Source of the DNA: Blastocatellia bacterium
Lineage (GTDB): Bacteria > Acidobacteriota > Blastocatellia > HR10
Direction of reading: 5' to 3'
Length of the DNA stretch: 61,062 nucleotides
Assembly (NCBI GenBank): GCA_035573895.1
Contig: DATLZR010000062.1
Coordinates: 1 to 61,062 of the forward strand
A program made the translations under genes and the position numbers. Every line of letters starts with the position of its first letter. Positions within the stretch are counted from its first letter, which is position 1. Below, in pieces: positions 36,580 through 46,407 of the stretch. The notes below the pieces were generated by a model, which was not told the DNA's origin, did not search any database, and was given only the letters and a program-made list of their open reading frames with translations.

Positions 36580-37164
36580 GTGAGGGTGAAAGTCTACATC
36601 AGGCGTGGAGGGCTTGCGCCCCGATGGAGGCCGCAGCGACGAGAGGTGGGTCGAGCTATCCTCATTCTTTCGATTGCATTGCTGACTGTTACGTTTCTCA
36701 TCCTGGTTCAGTTTGCGGGGGGACCGTCGGCGGGTCAGCCGATTGTCTTCAATCACCGTATTCACGCCGAGAAGCAGATTGATTGCCTTTTTTGCCATCA
36801 ATACGCCAGCTCACAATCTGTTGCCGGGATGCCGAGCGTTCAGTTATGCGTGACCTGTCACTCAGGACTGGGCACGCAAACCGACGAGGTCAAGAAGATC
36901 TTCACCTACTGGGAGAAGCGCAGAGAGATCCCCTGGGTCCGTGTTTATCGCTTCTCCCCACAAGCCCAGGTCATTTTCACTCATGCCCGCCATGTGGCAG
37001 CGAATATTTCTTGCACGGTCTGTCATGGCGATGTGGCACAGATGACGGTGGCGGTGCGGGCTGTGGAACACACAATGGGATGGTGCGTGGACTGCCATAA
37101 ACAGAATCAGACGAAGTTTGCCCATCCGGATCTGGCAACCGACTGTCTGACCTGCCACAAATAG
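36580..37164 (+). CDS. actA: Pentaheme cytochrome c, ActA-like subunit
   Basis: A 194-residue membrane-anchored multiheme cytochrome. One N-terminal hydrophobic helix (AILILSIALLTVTFLILVQF) anchors the protein. Five CxxCH heme sites follow: CLFCH, CVTCH, CTVCH, CVDCH and CLTCH. Extra histidines (FNHRIHA, FTHARHVA) can serve as distal ligands, as in cytochrome c7/ActA proteins. Five hemes is the number found in ActA of alternative complex III. GTG 36580 or GTG 36586 is the start; the nearby ATGs are out of frame. It is followed 16 bases later by the molybdopterin-type subunit, which fits an electron-exit role in the complex. Confidence 0.85.
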   Translation: MRVKVYIRRGGLAPRWRPQRREVGRAILILSIALLTVTFLILVQFAGGPSAGQPIVFNHRIHAEKQIDCLFCHQYASSQSVAGMPSVQLCVTCHSGLGTQTDEVKKIFTYWEKRREIPWVRVYRFSPQAQVIFTHARHVAANISCTVCHGDVAQMTVAVRAVEHTMGWCVDCHKQNQTKFAHPDLATDCLTCHK

Positions 37165-37180
37165 AGCGAGATGGGAGACG

Positions 37181-39538
37181 ATGAAAAGGCGTGAATTTCT
37201 CATCACGACGGCACTCGGAGCAGGTTCGACCGTTCTCCTCGAAAGCTGCGGCCATAGCGAAGAGAAGATCATCCCGCTCCTTATCTCGGAGGAGCAACTG
37301 ATTCCCGGCGCCGAGCAATGGACCGCCAGCGTCTGCCGTCAGTGTGCGGCGGGGTGTGGCATCCTCGTGCGGACGATGATGGGAGAGCGGGAGACGATCG
37401 TCAACGGCGAACGCGTCCGTTTGAGTGTGCGGCAGGCCAAAAAGATCGAAGGGAACCCGGATCATCCGGTCAATCGCGGACGATTGTGCGCCCGGGGACA
37501 GGCGGCTCTTCAGGTGCTCTATAATCCCGACCGGGTGAAAACCCCTCTCAAGCGAGTGGGCCCGCGGGGATCGGGTCACTTTCAACCGGCCTCGTGGGAT
37601 GAGGCCCTGGAACTTGTCACCGTCCGGCTCAAGGAGCTGCGCGAGCAAAACGAGCCGCACACGCTGCTGTTTCTCACCGGTGCGCTTCAGGGACCGACCA
37701 CCACCGTCATCGAGCGTTTCCTGCAGGCCTTCGGCTCGCCGAACCTGATCCGTCATGATGCGTTCGCTCCTGATCCTGTGCGTGAAGCGAACCGCTTGAC
37801 GATGGGATATGATGCCTACGCCGCCCTCGACCTGGAGCGAACAAACTACCTGCTCTCGTTCGGTGCCGGCTTTCTGGAAACCTATCTCTCCCCGGTGCAG
37901 TACAGCCGGGGATTCGGGCATATGCGTCAGGGGCGTCCCGGGCGCCGGGGGAAAATAGTTCAAATCGAACCGCGATTCTCGCTAACGGCAGCCAATGCCG
38001 ATGAATGGGTCCCGGTGAAGCCGGGAACGGAGGGCGCTCTTGCCCTGGCGATGGCCCATGTCATCATGCAGGAGGGGTTGTACGACAAAGAGTTCGTCTC
38101 CCGATCCAGCGAAGGATTTGAGGAATTCCGGCGTTTTGTCGAGGAAAACTACCATCCCGATCGCGTGGCCTCTTTCGCCGATGTTGCCGCCGCGCGCATC
38201 CGTCGCATCGCCCGGGAATTCGCCACTCATCGTCCGGCTCTTGCGCTCGCCGGAGATGCGGCTACGGCCCACACGAACGGACTGTTCACAGCGGTAGCTG
38301 TCGCGGCGCTCAATGCCCTGGTCGGGGCCATCGGCGCACCTGGAGGGATTTTCTTTGACGCGCCTCCCCCACTCGGGCCCCTGCCGCCGGTGATGCTTGA
38401 CGACGTGGCGCGACGGGGACTTGATCGCGTCCCTCTTGGCGGGGCGCCCCGAAGCGCACTGACCCTCGCCGAACAGCTCCTGTCGTCTCAGCCCTACCCC
38501 ATGCGGGTGGCATTCATCCATGAGACGAATCCCGTCTTCACGCTGCCGGAGGCGGCGAAGGTGAAAGAGGCGCTCGACCGTGTCCCCTTCATTGTGAGCT
38601 TCTCACCCTTCCTCGACGAGACGGCGACGCTGGCCGATGTCATTTTGCCCGATCACGTTCCGCTCGAAAGCTGGACCGATGCCATCCCCGTCTCAGGAAC
38701 AGGACGTGCGGTGTTCGGTATCGGGCAGCCGATTGTCGCGCCGCTTCACGATACGCGCAGCACGCCCGAGGTTTTGATCCAGTTGGCGAAAGCTCTCGGG
38801 GGGAGTGTGGCGGCGTCCTTCCCCTGGGAGAGTTACAGCGATGTCCTCAAGACGGTGGCTCGCGGCCTGTTCGCCGCGCGACGGGGATCCGTCGTGGCCG
38901 AGGACTTCGACTCGTTCTGGGATCAACTGGTGACCAAAGGGGGCTGGTGGGACGACGCCGTTCCCTCTCCGATCGCGTTTCGGACACCTTCCAGGAAATT
39001 TGAATTCGTCATCGGGCGAAAGGGTTCCGGCATCCCGGAGATGGAGACAGAACCGCAGTTCGCCGGAGACGGATCAGACTATCCTTTTCATCTCATCGTT
39101 TATCCCTCGGTGGCTTTCGGTGACGGGCGGGGTGCGAATCAACCGTGGCTTCAGGAGATGCCCGACCCGATGACGACGGCGTGCTGGGGCTCATGGGTGG
39201 AGATCAATCCGAAGACGGCGGAACGACTCGGCGTGAAGGAAAATGATCTCGTTTGGATCGAATCTCCCTACGGGAGGGTTCAAGCTCCTGTACTGCTCTT
39301 TCCGGGCGCGCGGCCCGATACCCTTCATATTCCCGTCGGGCAGGGTCACGATGCCTATGGGCGCTATGCACAGCATCGCGGCGTCAATCCCCTGAAGATT
39401 CTTGCTCCCCTGCGGGAGCCGCGCACGGGCTCGCTCGCCTGGGCCGCCACGCGCGTCCGCGTCTCCAAAGCGGAGGGAAGCAAACGCATTGTGAAAATCG
39501 GCTTTGACCGACGTCACACGGAAGCGGAGAGGAGGTAA
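37181..39538 (+). CDS. Molybdopterin-oxidoreductase-like large subunit, ActB1-type
   Basis: A 785-residue protein homologous to the DMSO-reductase superfamily and to the N-terminal half of ActB. The N-terminus KRREFLITTALGAGSTVLLE resembles a Tat/lipoprotein signal ending at the Cys of ESCG. An iron-sulfur motif CRQCAAGCG...GRLCARGQ (C-x2-C-x3-C ... C, residues about 51-110) keeps all four cysteines. The body has the family motifs around FQPASWDEAL, HTNGLFTAVAVAALNALVG, GGIFFD and the C-terminal VEINPKTAERLGVKENDLVW. Canonical ACIII ActB lacks a molybdenum cofactor; whether this one binds it is open. GGGAG precedes ATG 37181. It is in an operon with ActA- and ActB2-like genes. Confidence 0.85.
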   Translation: MKRREFLITTALGAGSTVLLESCGHSEEKIIPLLISEEQLIPGAEQWTASVCRQCAAGCGILVRTMMGERETIVNGERVRLSVRQAKKIEGNPDHPVNRGRLCARGQAALQVLYNPDRVKTPLKRVGPRGSGHFQPASWDEALELVTVRLKELREQNEPHTLLFLTGALQGPTTTVIERFLQAFGSPNLIRHDAFAPDPVREANRLTMGYDAYAALDLERTNYLLSFGAGFLETYLSPVQYSRGFGHMRQGRPGRRGKIVQIEPRFSLTAANADEWVPVKPGTEGALALAMAHVIMQEGLYDKEFVSRSSEGFEEFRRFVEENYHPDRVASFADVAAARIRRIAREFATHRPALALAGDAATAHTNGLFTAVAVAALNALVGAIGAPGGIFFDAPPPLGPLPPVMLDDVARRGLDRVPLGGAPRSALTLAEQLLSSQPYPMRVAFIHETNPVFTLPEAAKVKEALDRVPFIVSFSPFLDETATLADVILPDHVPLESWTDAIPVSGTGRAVFGIGQPIVAPLHDTRSTPEVLIQLAKALGGSVAASFPWESYSDVLKTVARGLFAARRGSVVAEDFDSFWDQLVTKGGWWDDAVPSPIAFRTPSRKFEFVIGRKGSGIPEMETEPQFAGDGSDYPFHLIVYPSVAFGDGRGANQPWLQEMPDPMTTACWGSWVEINPKTAERLGVKENDLVWIESPYGRVQAPVLLFPGARPDTLHIPVGQGHDAYGRYAQHRGVNPLKILAPLREPRTGSLAWAATRVRVSKAEGSKRIVKIGFDRRHTEAERR

Positions 39539-39542
39539 CCGA

Positions 39543-40247
39543 ATGCCCCACTGGGCGATGGTGATTGATCTCGATCGCTGCACCGGCTGCGAAGCCTGTG
39601 TGATCGCCTGTCATGCGGAAAACAACATCCCCATCGTCGGCGAAGAGCAATCGGCGAAGGGCCGACAGGTGAACTGGATTCGGGTGGAGCGTTACTGGGA
39701 AGGCGAATATCCCAACGTGCGGGCGCGTTTCATCCCGGTGCTGTGTCAACACTGCGACGCGGCGCCGTGCGAACCGGTCTGCCCGGTCTATGCGACGTAT
39801 CACAATCCCGAGGGCCTCAACGCCCAGGTCTACAATCGCTGTATCGGCACGCGCTTTTGCGCCAACAACTGTCCCTACTCGGTGCGCTACTTCAACTGGT
39901 TTGATCCGCGGTGGGACACCCCCCTCGACGAGCAACTCAATCCCGACGTCGCCATCCGCAGCAAGGGGATCATCGAAAAGTGTAGCTTTTGCATTCAACG
40001 GATTCATCGCGCGCGACAACGGGCGCGGGAGGAAAACCGCGCGATTCGGGACGGAGAGGTGCAGCCGGCCTGCGCTCAATCCTGTCCCGCCGAAGCGATG
40101 GTCTTTGGCGATCTCGACGACCCGGAGAGTCGTGTATCGCGCCTGGCGGCCAGTCGGCGGGCCTTCCATCTGCTCGGTGAGCTGGGAACGAAACCGCGCG
40201 TGATTTACCTCAAGGAGGACGAGTGGAATGAACCACCGGCTGAGTGA
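39543..40247 (+). CDS. Four-cluster ferredoxin subunit, ActB2/PsrB-type
   Basis: A 234-residue iron-sulfur protein. ATG 39543 is chosen because GGAGGT precedes it and the preceding gene stops 4 bases earlier. Four cysteine groups are visible: CTGCEACVIACH, CQHCDAAPCEPVCP, CIGTRFCANNCPY and CSFCIQ paired with CAQSCP, enough for four cubane clusters. The third group, followed by SVRYFNWFDP, is characteristic of the ActB ferredoxin domain and related PsrB-like subunits. In most ACIII this is fused to the molybdopterin-like part; here it is a separate gene. It links that subunit to the membrane NrfD-type protein, whose gene overlaps its 3' end by 20 bases. Confidence 0.9.
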   Translation: MPHWAMVIDLDRCTGCEACVIACHAENNIPIVGEEQSAKGRQVNWIRVERYWEGEYPNVRARFIPVLCQHCDAAPCEPVCPVYATYHNPEGLNAQVYNRCIGTRFCANNCPYSVRYFNWFDPRWDTPLDEQLNPDVAIRSKGIIEKCSFCIQRIHRARQRAREENRAIRDGEVQPACAQSCPAEAMVFGDLDDPESRVSRLAASRRAFHLLGELGTKPRVIYLKEDEWNEPPAE

Positions 40248-41577
40248 CGCCGAGATCAATCGCGACTTGCTTCGGCCACTGGTGGAGACGGGCCGGGGAT
40301 TCTATCTGACGGCAACGCTTCTGGCCGGGCTCGTCCTCTACGGCGCTGCCGTGTGGGGCTATCAACTGTACACGGGCCTGGGCGTGGCCGGGATCAACCG
40401 GCCGGTTCAGTGGGGTTTTTACATCACCAATTTCGTCTTCTATATCGGCATCAGTCATGCGGGAACGCTCATTTCGGCGATTCTGCGGCTGTGCAATGCC
40501 GGGTGGCGCCACCCGGTGACGCGTTGTGCCGAAGCCATCACGGTTTTCGCCCTGATGGTCGGAGCCATGCATCCGCTCATTGATCTCGGTCGGGCGTGGA
40601 AATTTTACTGGGTGGCTCCCTATCCGAACGAGCGCGGTCTCTGGCCCAACTTTCGCAGCCCCTTGCTGTGGGACTTCATGGCGATCACGACGTACCTGAC
40701 GGGCAGCCTTCTTTATCTTTACATCCCGATGATCCCCGACCTTGCTGTGGTGCGCGATAAAGTCGTCGGCTGGCGCAAACGCCTCTACACTCTGCTGGCG
40801 CTCGGCTGGCGAGGGACCGAGCGGCAGTGGCACCGACTGGAGAAAGCCATCACCGTCATGGCGATCATCATCATTCCCGTCGCCGTCTCCGTCCATACGG
40901 TCGTCTCGTTCGTCTTCGCCATGACCATTCAGCCGATGTGGCATAGCACGATCTTCGGCCCACTTTTTGTCGTCGGCGCGATTTTTTCGGGAATCGCGGC
41001 GTTGATCGTCGCCATGGTCATCCTGCGCAAGGTTCTCCACCTCGAACCCTATTTGCAGCCGCGTCATTTCAGTAATCTCGGCCTGCTGCTTCTGACCATG
41101 AGTTTGCTCTGGTTCTATTTCACGTTCGCCGAGTACTTGACCGTCTGGTACGGCAACATCAGCGAAGAGATGGAGAACTTTTGGTTCAAACTTCGCGGTC
41201 CGTTTGCTCCCTGGTTCTGGGCAATGGTGGTCACCAATTTTGTCATTCCCGTTCCCCTGCTGGCTTTCCGGAAAACGCGCACGATCACCGGATGCTTTAT
41301 TGCCTCCGTATCGGTGCTTGTCGGAATGTGGCTGGAGCGGTTCGTCATCGTCGTGGGCTCGCTGTCGCGCCCCCGGATGGAGTTCGCCTGGGGCGATTAC
41401 GCTCCAACGTGGGTGGAAATCTCGCTCTTCATCAGCAGCATCGCGTATTTCGCCTTGCTCTACGTCATCTTCACCAAGCTCTTTCCCATCGTCTCGATCT
41501 GGGAGTTCAAGGAAGGTCAACGCCTGGTTGAGCATCGCGTCATTCGACGCGTTCCCGCTGTGGCCGAAGCGGATTGA
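40228..41577 (+). CDS. actC: NrfD/PsrC-type quinol-interacting membrane subunit, ActC-like
   Basis: A 449-residue membrane protein with about ten transmembrane helices and short loops. Typical features are RPLVETGRGFYLTATLLAGL at the start, GISHAGTLISAILRL, the helix pair around EAITVFALMVGAMHPLIDLG with the conserved His and Asp, and VTNFVIPVPLLAF late. These match ActC, the quinol-oxidising subunit of alternative complex III, more closely than the shorter PsrC. AAGGAGG lies before ATG 40228, inside the end of the ferredoxin gene, so translation is probably coupled. No second NrfD-type paralogue (ActF) is found in this operon. Confidence 0.88.
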   Translation: MNHRLSDAEINRDLLRPLVETGRGFYLTATLLAGLVLYGAAVWGYQLYTGLGVAGINRPVQWGFYITNFVFYIGISHAGTLISAILRLCNAGWRHPVTRCAEAITVFALMVGAMHPLIDLGRAWKFYWVAPYPNERGLWPNFRSPLLWDFMAITTYLTGSLLYLYIPMIPDLAVVRDKVVGWRKRLYTLLALGWRGTERQWHRLEKAITVMAIIIIPVAVSVHTVVSFVFAMTIQPMWHSTIFGPLFVVGAIFSGIAALIVAMVILRKVLHLEPYLQPRHFSNLGLLLLTMSLLWFYFTFAEYLTVWYGNISEEMENFWFKLRGPFAPWFWAMVVTNFVIPVPLLAFRKTRTITGCFIASVSVLVGMWLERFVIVVGSLSRPRMEFAWGDYAPTWVEISLFISSIAYFALLYVIFTKLFPIVSIWEFKEGQRLVEHRVIRRVPAVAEAD

Positions 41578-41781
41578 GCTGTAGGCCCGGGACCTTTGCC
41601 AGTCGAAACTGTTATATGCTCATGGAAATTGCCGATGTCACCCCCTGCATCGTTGCCGGTGCGAGGGGAGACAGGAGCCATCGTCAGGAAGCAAAGGACA
41701 AGGTCAACGCGGTAAACGAGAAATCCCTCCCCGAGCAGAGTGAGGACCTGCCGGGGGAAAAGATAATCGGGAGGGCGTGAC

Positions 41782-42312
41782 ATGGCGGGGGTTGTGTACG
41801 CTCTGCTCAATAATCCATCACAGGCAGAACGCGCCGTGGATCAACTTCTGGCCGCCGGGTTCGACCGCGAGTGGATCACGGTACGGTCCTCGGAACCTTT
41901 TCTCGAATGGAGGCTCCCTGTCGGCGGTGAGGAGCAAAAGACTCGAATCCCCTTCTTTGCCACTCTGGGAGGGCTTCTCGGTGGTGCCGTGGGGTTCTCG
42001 CTGGCGGCGTTCACCTCGATGACGATGAATCTTGTGACGGGAGCAATGCCGATCATCGCTCCAGGACCAACCGGTATCGTCACGTTCGAGCTGACAGCGC
42101 TCGGGGCGATCTTCGGAACCGTCATTTCGCTCATCGCCGAGACGGGATTGGGGCGTGGTCTCCGATCCCCGGACCTGGATGAACCGGACCTCGCCCGGGC
42201 CGTCGCCGATGGAGCTTTGCTGTTGAGCGCCCACTGCCCGAGCGAGAAGGAAGTCGCCCAGGCAGCGACCGTCCTGGAAGAGGCGGGAGCAGCCATTGTC
42301 AGGGTTCGATAG
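41782..42312 (+). CDS. actD: ActD-like membrane protein (DUF3341)
   Basis: A 176-residue protein with two transmembrane helices. The N-terminal soluble part resembles a small alpha/beta domain (AERAVDQLLAAGFDREWITV). The helices are TLGGLLGGAVGFSLAAFTSM and a second around VTFELTALGAIFGTVISLI; the FELT element is the hallmark of the DUF3341/ActD family. GGGAGG precedes ATG 41782. It sits between ActC- and ActE-like genes, 205 bases after the former; that gap holds no clear gene. ActD is a structural subunit of alternative complex III. Confidence 0.82.
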   Translation: MAGVVYALLNNPSQAERAVDQLLAAGFDREWITVRSSEPFLEWRLPVGGEEQKTRIPFFATLGGLLGGAVGFSLAAFTSMTMNLVTGAMPIIAPGPTGIVTFELTALGAIFGTVISLIAETGLGRGLRSPDLDEPDLARAVADGALLLSAHCPSEKEVAQAATVLEEAGAAIVRVR

Positions 42313-42368
42313 CAACCGAACTCTTTTTGCACTGATGACCGATCATCTTTGGGAACAAGGAGCGTGAT

Positions 42369-42872
42369 ATGAGGAAATCTCTCATGGGCCGACTTTTTAT
42401 TCTCTGTCTCATCGTCATTTTCTTAAACATCGCGCTGGCCTTACGCGATCATATGCCATCGTCTCGCACGCTCACCGTGCGAAGGGCTTCCGGCGACGTG
42501 GTGGCCTCTCCCATCTCCTTCCGGAACGCGGCCGGTCAAGGAGCTGAAGGGTGGAAGCTTCCGGCCAATGCCAAAGAGACCAAAAATCCGATCAAGGCTA
42601 CGCCGGAATCCGTCGCCAAAGGGAAAGAGCTGTACAAGACCAACTGCCAGATGTGCCACGGCGAGAAAGGTGATGGTCAGGGTCCAATGGCCGCGAACCT
42701 TCAGCAAAAACCGGGCAATTTCACCGACAAAAACCTCATGGGGAAATTCACCGACGGCGAACTGTTCTGGATGATCAGCAAAGGAAAGCTCCCGATGCCG
42801 GGATATGAAAAGACGCTTTCCAAGGAGAACATCTGGCACATTGTGAATTACATCCGAACGTTCGCCAAGTAG
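42369..42872 (+). CDS. actE: Monoheme cytochrome c, ActE-like
   Basis: A 167-residue cytochrome c with an N-terminal hydrophobic anchor (LFILCLIVIFLNIALAL) and one heme site CQMCHGEKGDGQGPMA (about residues 95-110). The distal Met is expected in SKGKLPMPGYEKTL, and the C-terminal helix is ENIWHIVNYIRTFAK. AAGGAG precedes ATG 42369. As the last gene of the cluster it matches ActE, which passes electrons towards a terminal oxidase. No oxidase genes follow; the next gene is convergent. Confidence 0.87.
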   Translation: MRKSLMGRLFILCLIVIFLNIALALRDHMPSSRTLTVRRASGDVVASPISFRNAAGQGAEGWKLPANAKETKNPIKATPESVAKGKELYKTNCQMCHGEKGDGQGPMAANLQQKPGNFTDKNLMGKFTDGELFWMISKGKLPMPGYEKTLSKENIWHIVNYIRTFAK

Positions 42873-43177
42873 GATCGGGTTGTTCCGAAGCCGAGAGGCT
42901 TCACTTCGAGTGAGGTGGATGTTTCACGTCTCCCTACGGTCTGAAGGACGCTGGCGCCGCCTCATTTGACCATCGCACTATTTGCCGGGCACCTCTTCAA
43001 TGCGCCGATCTTTATCGGCCCGCGTTCCGGACGTTGTACGTCTGGTTGTCTTCTGAAGGCCGGGTCTGCGGCCATGCTCAGAAGACGGCACCTTCACGAC
43101 CGTGGGGGGAGGAGGTCTGCGGACCGACCTGAACCGGCCCCGATCGTCTTGAAGCGACCCCCGATCAGGGGCCGCTC
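42873..43177. other. Convergent intergenic region with hairpins
   Basis: About 300 bases between convergent genes. GAAGCC-GAGA-GGCTTC forms a short hairpin at 42887-42902, 15 bases past the actE stop, and a longer nested hairpin lies at 43048-43086. No gene is visible. Confidence 0.45.
43048..43086. terminator. Nested hairpin, possible bidirectional terminator
   Basis: GTCTTCTGA pairs perfectly with TCAGAAGAC (9 bp), enclosing a GGCC/GGCC inner stem. It lies between convergent genes, where terminators are expected, but it lacks a clear T tract on either side. Confidence 0.35.
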
Positions 43178-44281
43178 CTAGAGAAGGCGGCGGTAAAGGT
43201 CGAGAGTGCGCTCGATCATTTGGTCTGCGGTGAACTCCTCGGCGACGCGCCGCTGAGCGGCCTCACCCAACCGATTTCGCCGATCGGGATCATCGAGCAG
43301 ATGCGTGATCGCGCGGGCCAGGGCCACTGCGTCTCCCGGTGGGACGAGCAATCCCGTCACATTGTGCTGATTGACCCAGGAGACGCCGGTCGGTAGTGCC
43401 GTGCTCACGACGGGCTTGCCGCAAGCCATCGCTTCCAACTGAACCAGACCGAACATCTCGCTCCGGTGCGTTGAGGGCAAGACAAAAACGTCGCACGCGT
43501 GGTAGTAGGCGACGAGCATATCCGAACTGACTTCCCCCTGGAAACTCACTTTGTTTTCCAGCGAGAGTCGTCGAGCGAGTCGCCGAAGTTTCTTCTCCCA
43601 CGGTCCTTCACCGACAATGAGCAGGTGACCGGCAACCTGCGTCATCGCCCGAATCAGCACTTCGACCCCTTTGTAGTAGACCAGCCGCCCGACGAAAAGG
43701 ACGATCCGGTCGCCGAATCGCGCCCGGAGCCGTTCCACGCGGCGCTCCGTATCGGCTTCGCGGTGAAACTTCGAAATGTCCACCCCGAAAGGAATGACCA
43801 CGCACTTTCGGTGCATCGAGCGAAGAACCGGACAACAGGCGAGATGGTGCGGTGTCGCAACGATGATTCTGTCGGCCCGCTCCAGTAACTGATGCACCGC
43901 CAGGCGATAGGCGGCGCCGAGGATTTTCTGGCGCACGACATCGCTGTGAAAGGTCACGACCAGTCGCCCCTTCGGCTTCACGAGAAGGTAGGAGATTGTC
44001 GCCAGGGGATTGGGCTCATGAAGATGGTAAATGTCAGCTTCCCACCGGGCGAGCGCTTGAGGGAAGCTCGGACAGATGGGGGTTGCTGCGAGCGTGCCCC
44101 AGCGGGCCACGCGCGTCACGGTCACGCCCTCGATGACGTCGGTCGTCGTTTCGGCTGCATCGTTGGCGACGAGCACGCGAAGGGAAATGTGCCGACTCAA
44201 TCCCCGGCAGAGCGTGTGCAATACCGTCTCGATCCCACCGTAATGAGGAGGATAAAATTTTCCGACCTGAAGGACCTTCAC
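43178..44281 (-). CDS. GT4 family glycosyltransferase
   Basis: A 367-residue GT-B fold enzyme. The start is taken as GTG 44281 because the family N-terminus MKVLQVGKFYPPHYGGIE begins there; longer starts overlap the preceding gene. The glycine-rich acceptor-side loop YPPHYGG, IYHLHEPNPLA and FHSDV lie in the N-terminal domain. The nucleotide-sugar domain has VLFVGRLVYYKGVEVLIRAM, HLLIVGEGPWEKKL and the donor-binding EX7E-type motif SEMFGLVQLEAMACGKPVV. It probably uses a nucleotide-activated sugar to build a polysaccharide or glycolipid. It is the last gene of a four-gene minus-strand run with a kinase-like, an isomerase-like and a DUF255 gene. Confidence 0.87.
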   Translation of the reverse strand: MKVLQVGKFYPPHYGGIETVLHTLCRGLSRHISLRVLVANDAAETTTDVIEGVTVTRVARWGTLAATPICPSFPQALARWEADIYHLHEPNPLATISYLLVKPKGRLVVTFHSDVVRQKILGAAYRLAVHQLLERADRIIVATPHHLACCPVLRSMHRKCVVIPFGVDISKFHREADTERRVERLRARFGDRIVLFVGRLVYYKGVEVLIRAMTQVAGHLLIVGEGPWEKKLRRLARRLSLENKVSFQGEVSSDMLVAYYHACDVFVLPSTHRSEMFGLVQLEAMACGKPVVSTALPTGVSWVNQHNVTGLLVPPGDAVALARAITHLLDDPDRRNRLGEAAQRRVAEEFTADQMIERTLDLYRRLL

Positions 44282-44322
44282 ATCACAGGCTGTGAAGCCG
44301 CTGATCCGTCCTGCTCTCGCCG

Positions 44323-46407
44323 TCACCTCTGCAGGCCCGTTCCGACCAGTTGCTCTTCCAGGTCTTCGCTGCGGACGACAGGCATCCCGCACGTGTAGTT
44401 CTCACACACATATACCGTGCATCCGCTCGGCTCGGAGGACGGGACTCGACCTCGAAGCAGAGGAATCACCTCCGGAGCGTGATCATCGTCGGGACGACCG
44501 ACGACGATCACTTTGTTGGGGAGAAACCGCCGATGAATAACTCGCAGCATGGCTCGCGTCGGCTCGGCGTCCGGTTCCCCCACGAGCACGAATTCCTTCG
44601 ACGGTGAGAGCAGGGCGTCGAGGACGCAAAGAAGATGGCCGAATCCACCGGGGAAACGGCTCATTCCCTCCCGCGCGAGGCGGAGAATCGTCGTCGTCTT
44701 CTCCCGGTACTCCTCACGATCCAGCAGTCGGCTGAGCCTCAAAAGGACATCCGCAGCGACGGAGTTTCCCGATGGTGTGGCGTTGTCGAAGAAATCCTTG
44801 AGACGAACGAGGACATCGGTATGGGCACTCGAGGTGTAGAAGAATCCGCCCAGCTGCGGATCCCAGAAACGCTCGATCATCTCCCGGGCGAGCGCATCTG
44901 CCTCTTTCAACCATCGGAGATCAAAATCCACTTCATACAGAGCGAGCAGTCCATCGCACAAACAGGCATAATCGTCGAGAAACGCAGGGATCTTCGCCAC
45001 ACCATCCGTGAAGCAATGGAGGAGTCCTTTTTCCTGACGGAGTCGGGACAGGAGGAACTCGGCATTCCGCCTGGCCACCTGGCGATACCCGTCGCTCTCC
45101 AGCACTGCCGCCGCTTCGGCAAAGGCGCGGAGCATGAGGCCATTCCAGGCCACGATGATTTTTTCGTCCCGATGGGGTGGAACGCGCTTTTGACGGGCGG
45201 CGAAAAGAATGCGTCGTCCTCTTTCGACGATTTCTTCGAGTTGCTCGACGGAAAGACCTTCGAGTCGGGCCACGATCTCCTTCTCTCGCGGGATGGAGAG
45301 AATGTTCTTGCCTTCGAAATTCCCCTGATCGGTCACGCCAAAGTAGCGGCAGACGATGTCACCCTCAGCATCTCCCAGAATGTTGAGGATTTCCTGCCGG
45401 GTCCAGACGAAATACTTCCCTTCCTCCCCTTCGCTATCGGCATCCTGAGTGGAATAAAACCCTCCGGAGGGATCGGTCATCTCCCGGATGACATAGTCGA
45501 GGGTCTCCTCGACGATGCGCCGATAGAGCGGGTTTCCCGTCGCTTGGTATGCCGCGAGATAGGCGCGGGCCAGAAGCGCGTTGTCATAGAGCATCTTCTC
45601 AAAATGGGGGACGAGCCAGCGGGCATCCGTGGCATAGCGGTGGAAGCCGCCGCCCAACTGATCATAAATGCCACCCCGTGCCATCTTCTGAAGCGTTCGT
45701 TCGACCATCTCACGGGCCTCATCGCGCCCCGTCCGGTGGAAATAGCGAAGGAGAAAATTCACCGCCATCGAGGGGGGAAATTTCGGGGCCCCGCCGAAAC
45801 CTCCTTCGTCGGGATCAAACGTGCGGGAAAAATGAGCGAAGGCCAGGTCCATCAGGTCGGCCGTCGGCTCTTCGGGTGAGGGAGCGACATCGTGCAACCG
45901 TCGGAGATGCGCCATCAACTCGCGTCCCGCTTGCTGAACATCCTGACGACGCTCACGATAGGTGCGGGCGACGCCGACCAGCACGCGGGCAAATCCCGGC
46001 AGCCCATAACGATCTTCCGGCGGAAAATATGTCCCCCCGAAAAAAGGCACGCCATCGGGCGTGAGGAAAACGGTCATCGGCCATCCCCCGTGACCAGTCA
46101 TCGCCTGAACCGCCGCCATATAGAGGGCATCGAGATCCGGCCTCTCTTCTCGATCCACTTTGATGTTGACAAACAGCTCGTTCATGAGCCGGGCGATCTC
46201 CTCATTCTCGAACGATTCCCGCTCCATGACATGGCACCAGTGACAGGCGGAGTAGCCGATGCTGAGAAGAATCGGTTTGTCTTCTCGACGGGCCCGCTCA
46301 AATGCTTCCTCGCACCAGGGGTACCAGTCAACAGGATTGTAGGCGTGTTGACGCAAATAGGGGCTCGTTTCCTTGATCAAGCGATTCGGCTGGCGCTGCT
46401 CAGTCAT
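44323..46407 (-). CDS. Thioredoxin-domain DUF255 protein (YyaL/SPATA20 family)
   Basis: A 694-residue protein. ATG 46407 is preceded by GAGGAGG at a 4-nt spacing; the GTG directly before it would be too close. The N-terminal DUF255 part (about 1-170) has the thioredoxin-like active site [16 protein letters not shown] and the family signatures [27 protein letters not shown] and [13 protein letters not shown]. The rest (about 190-690) is an alpha/alpha-toroid related to N-acylglucosamine 2-epimerases, including [20 protein letters not shown] and [14 protein letters not shown]. Biochemical role is unsettled in the family. It overlaps the upstream isomerase gene by 8 bases. Confidence 0.9.
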   Translation of the reverse strand: MTEQRQPNRLIKETSPYLRQHAYNPVDWYPWCEEAFERARREDKPILLSIGYSACHWCHVMERESFENEEIARLMNELFVNIKVDREERPDLDALYMAAVQAMTGHGGWPMTVFLTPDGVPFFGGTYFPPEDRYGLPGFARVLVGVARTYRERRQDVQQAGRELMAHLRRLHDVAPSPEEPTADLMDLAFAHFSRTFDPDEGGFGGAPKFPPSMAVNFLLRYFHRTGRDEAREMVERTLQKMARGGIYDQLGGGFHRYATDARWLVPHFEKMLYDNALLARAYLAAYQATGNPLYRRIVEETLDYVIREMTDPSGGFYSTQDADSEGEEGKYFVWTRQEILNILGDAEGDIVCRYFGVTDQGNFEGKNILSIPREKEIVARLEGLSVEQLEEIVERGRRILFAARQKRVPPHRDEKIIVAWNGLMLRAFAEAAAVLESDGYRQVARRNAEFLLSRLRQEKGLLHCFTDGVAKIPAFLDDYACLCDGLLALYEVDFDLRWLKEADALAREMIERFWDPQLGGFFYTSSAHTDVLVRLKDFFDNATPSGNSVAADVLLRLSRLLDREEYREKTTTILRLAREGMSRFPGGFGHLLCVLDALLSPSKEFVLVGEPDAEPTRAMLRVIHRRFLPNKVIVVGRPDDDHAPEVIPLLRGRVPSSEPSGCTVYVCENYTCGMPVVRSEDLEEQLVGTGLQR

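Noticed and set aside
40210-41535. Minus-strand frame of 441 codons
   Set aside because: It lies opposite the ActC membrane protein gene and is rich in Asp, His and Arg, as expected for the complement of hydrophobic codons.
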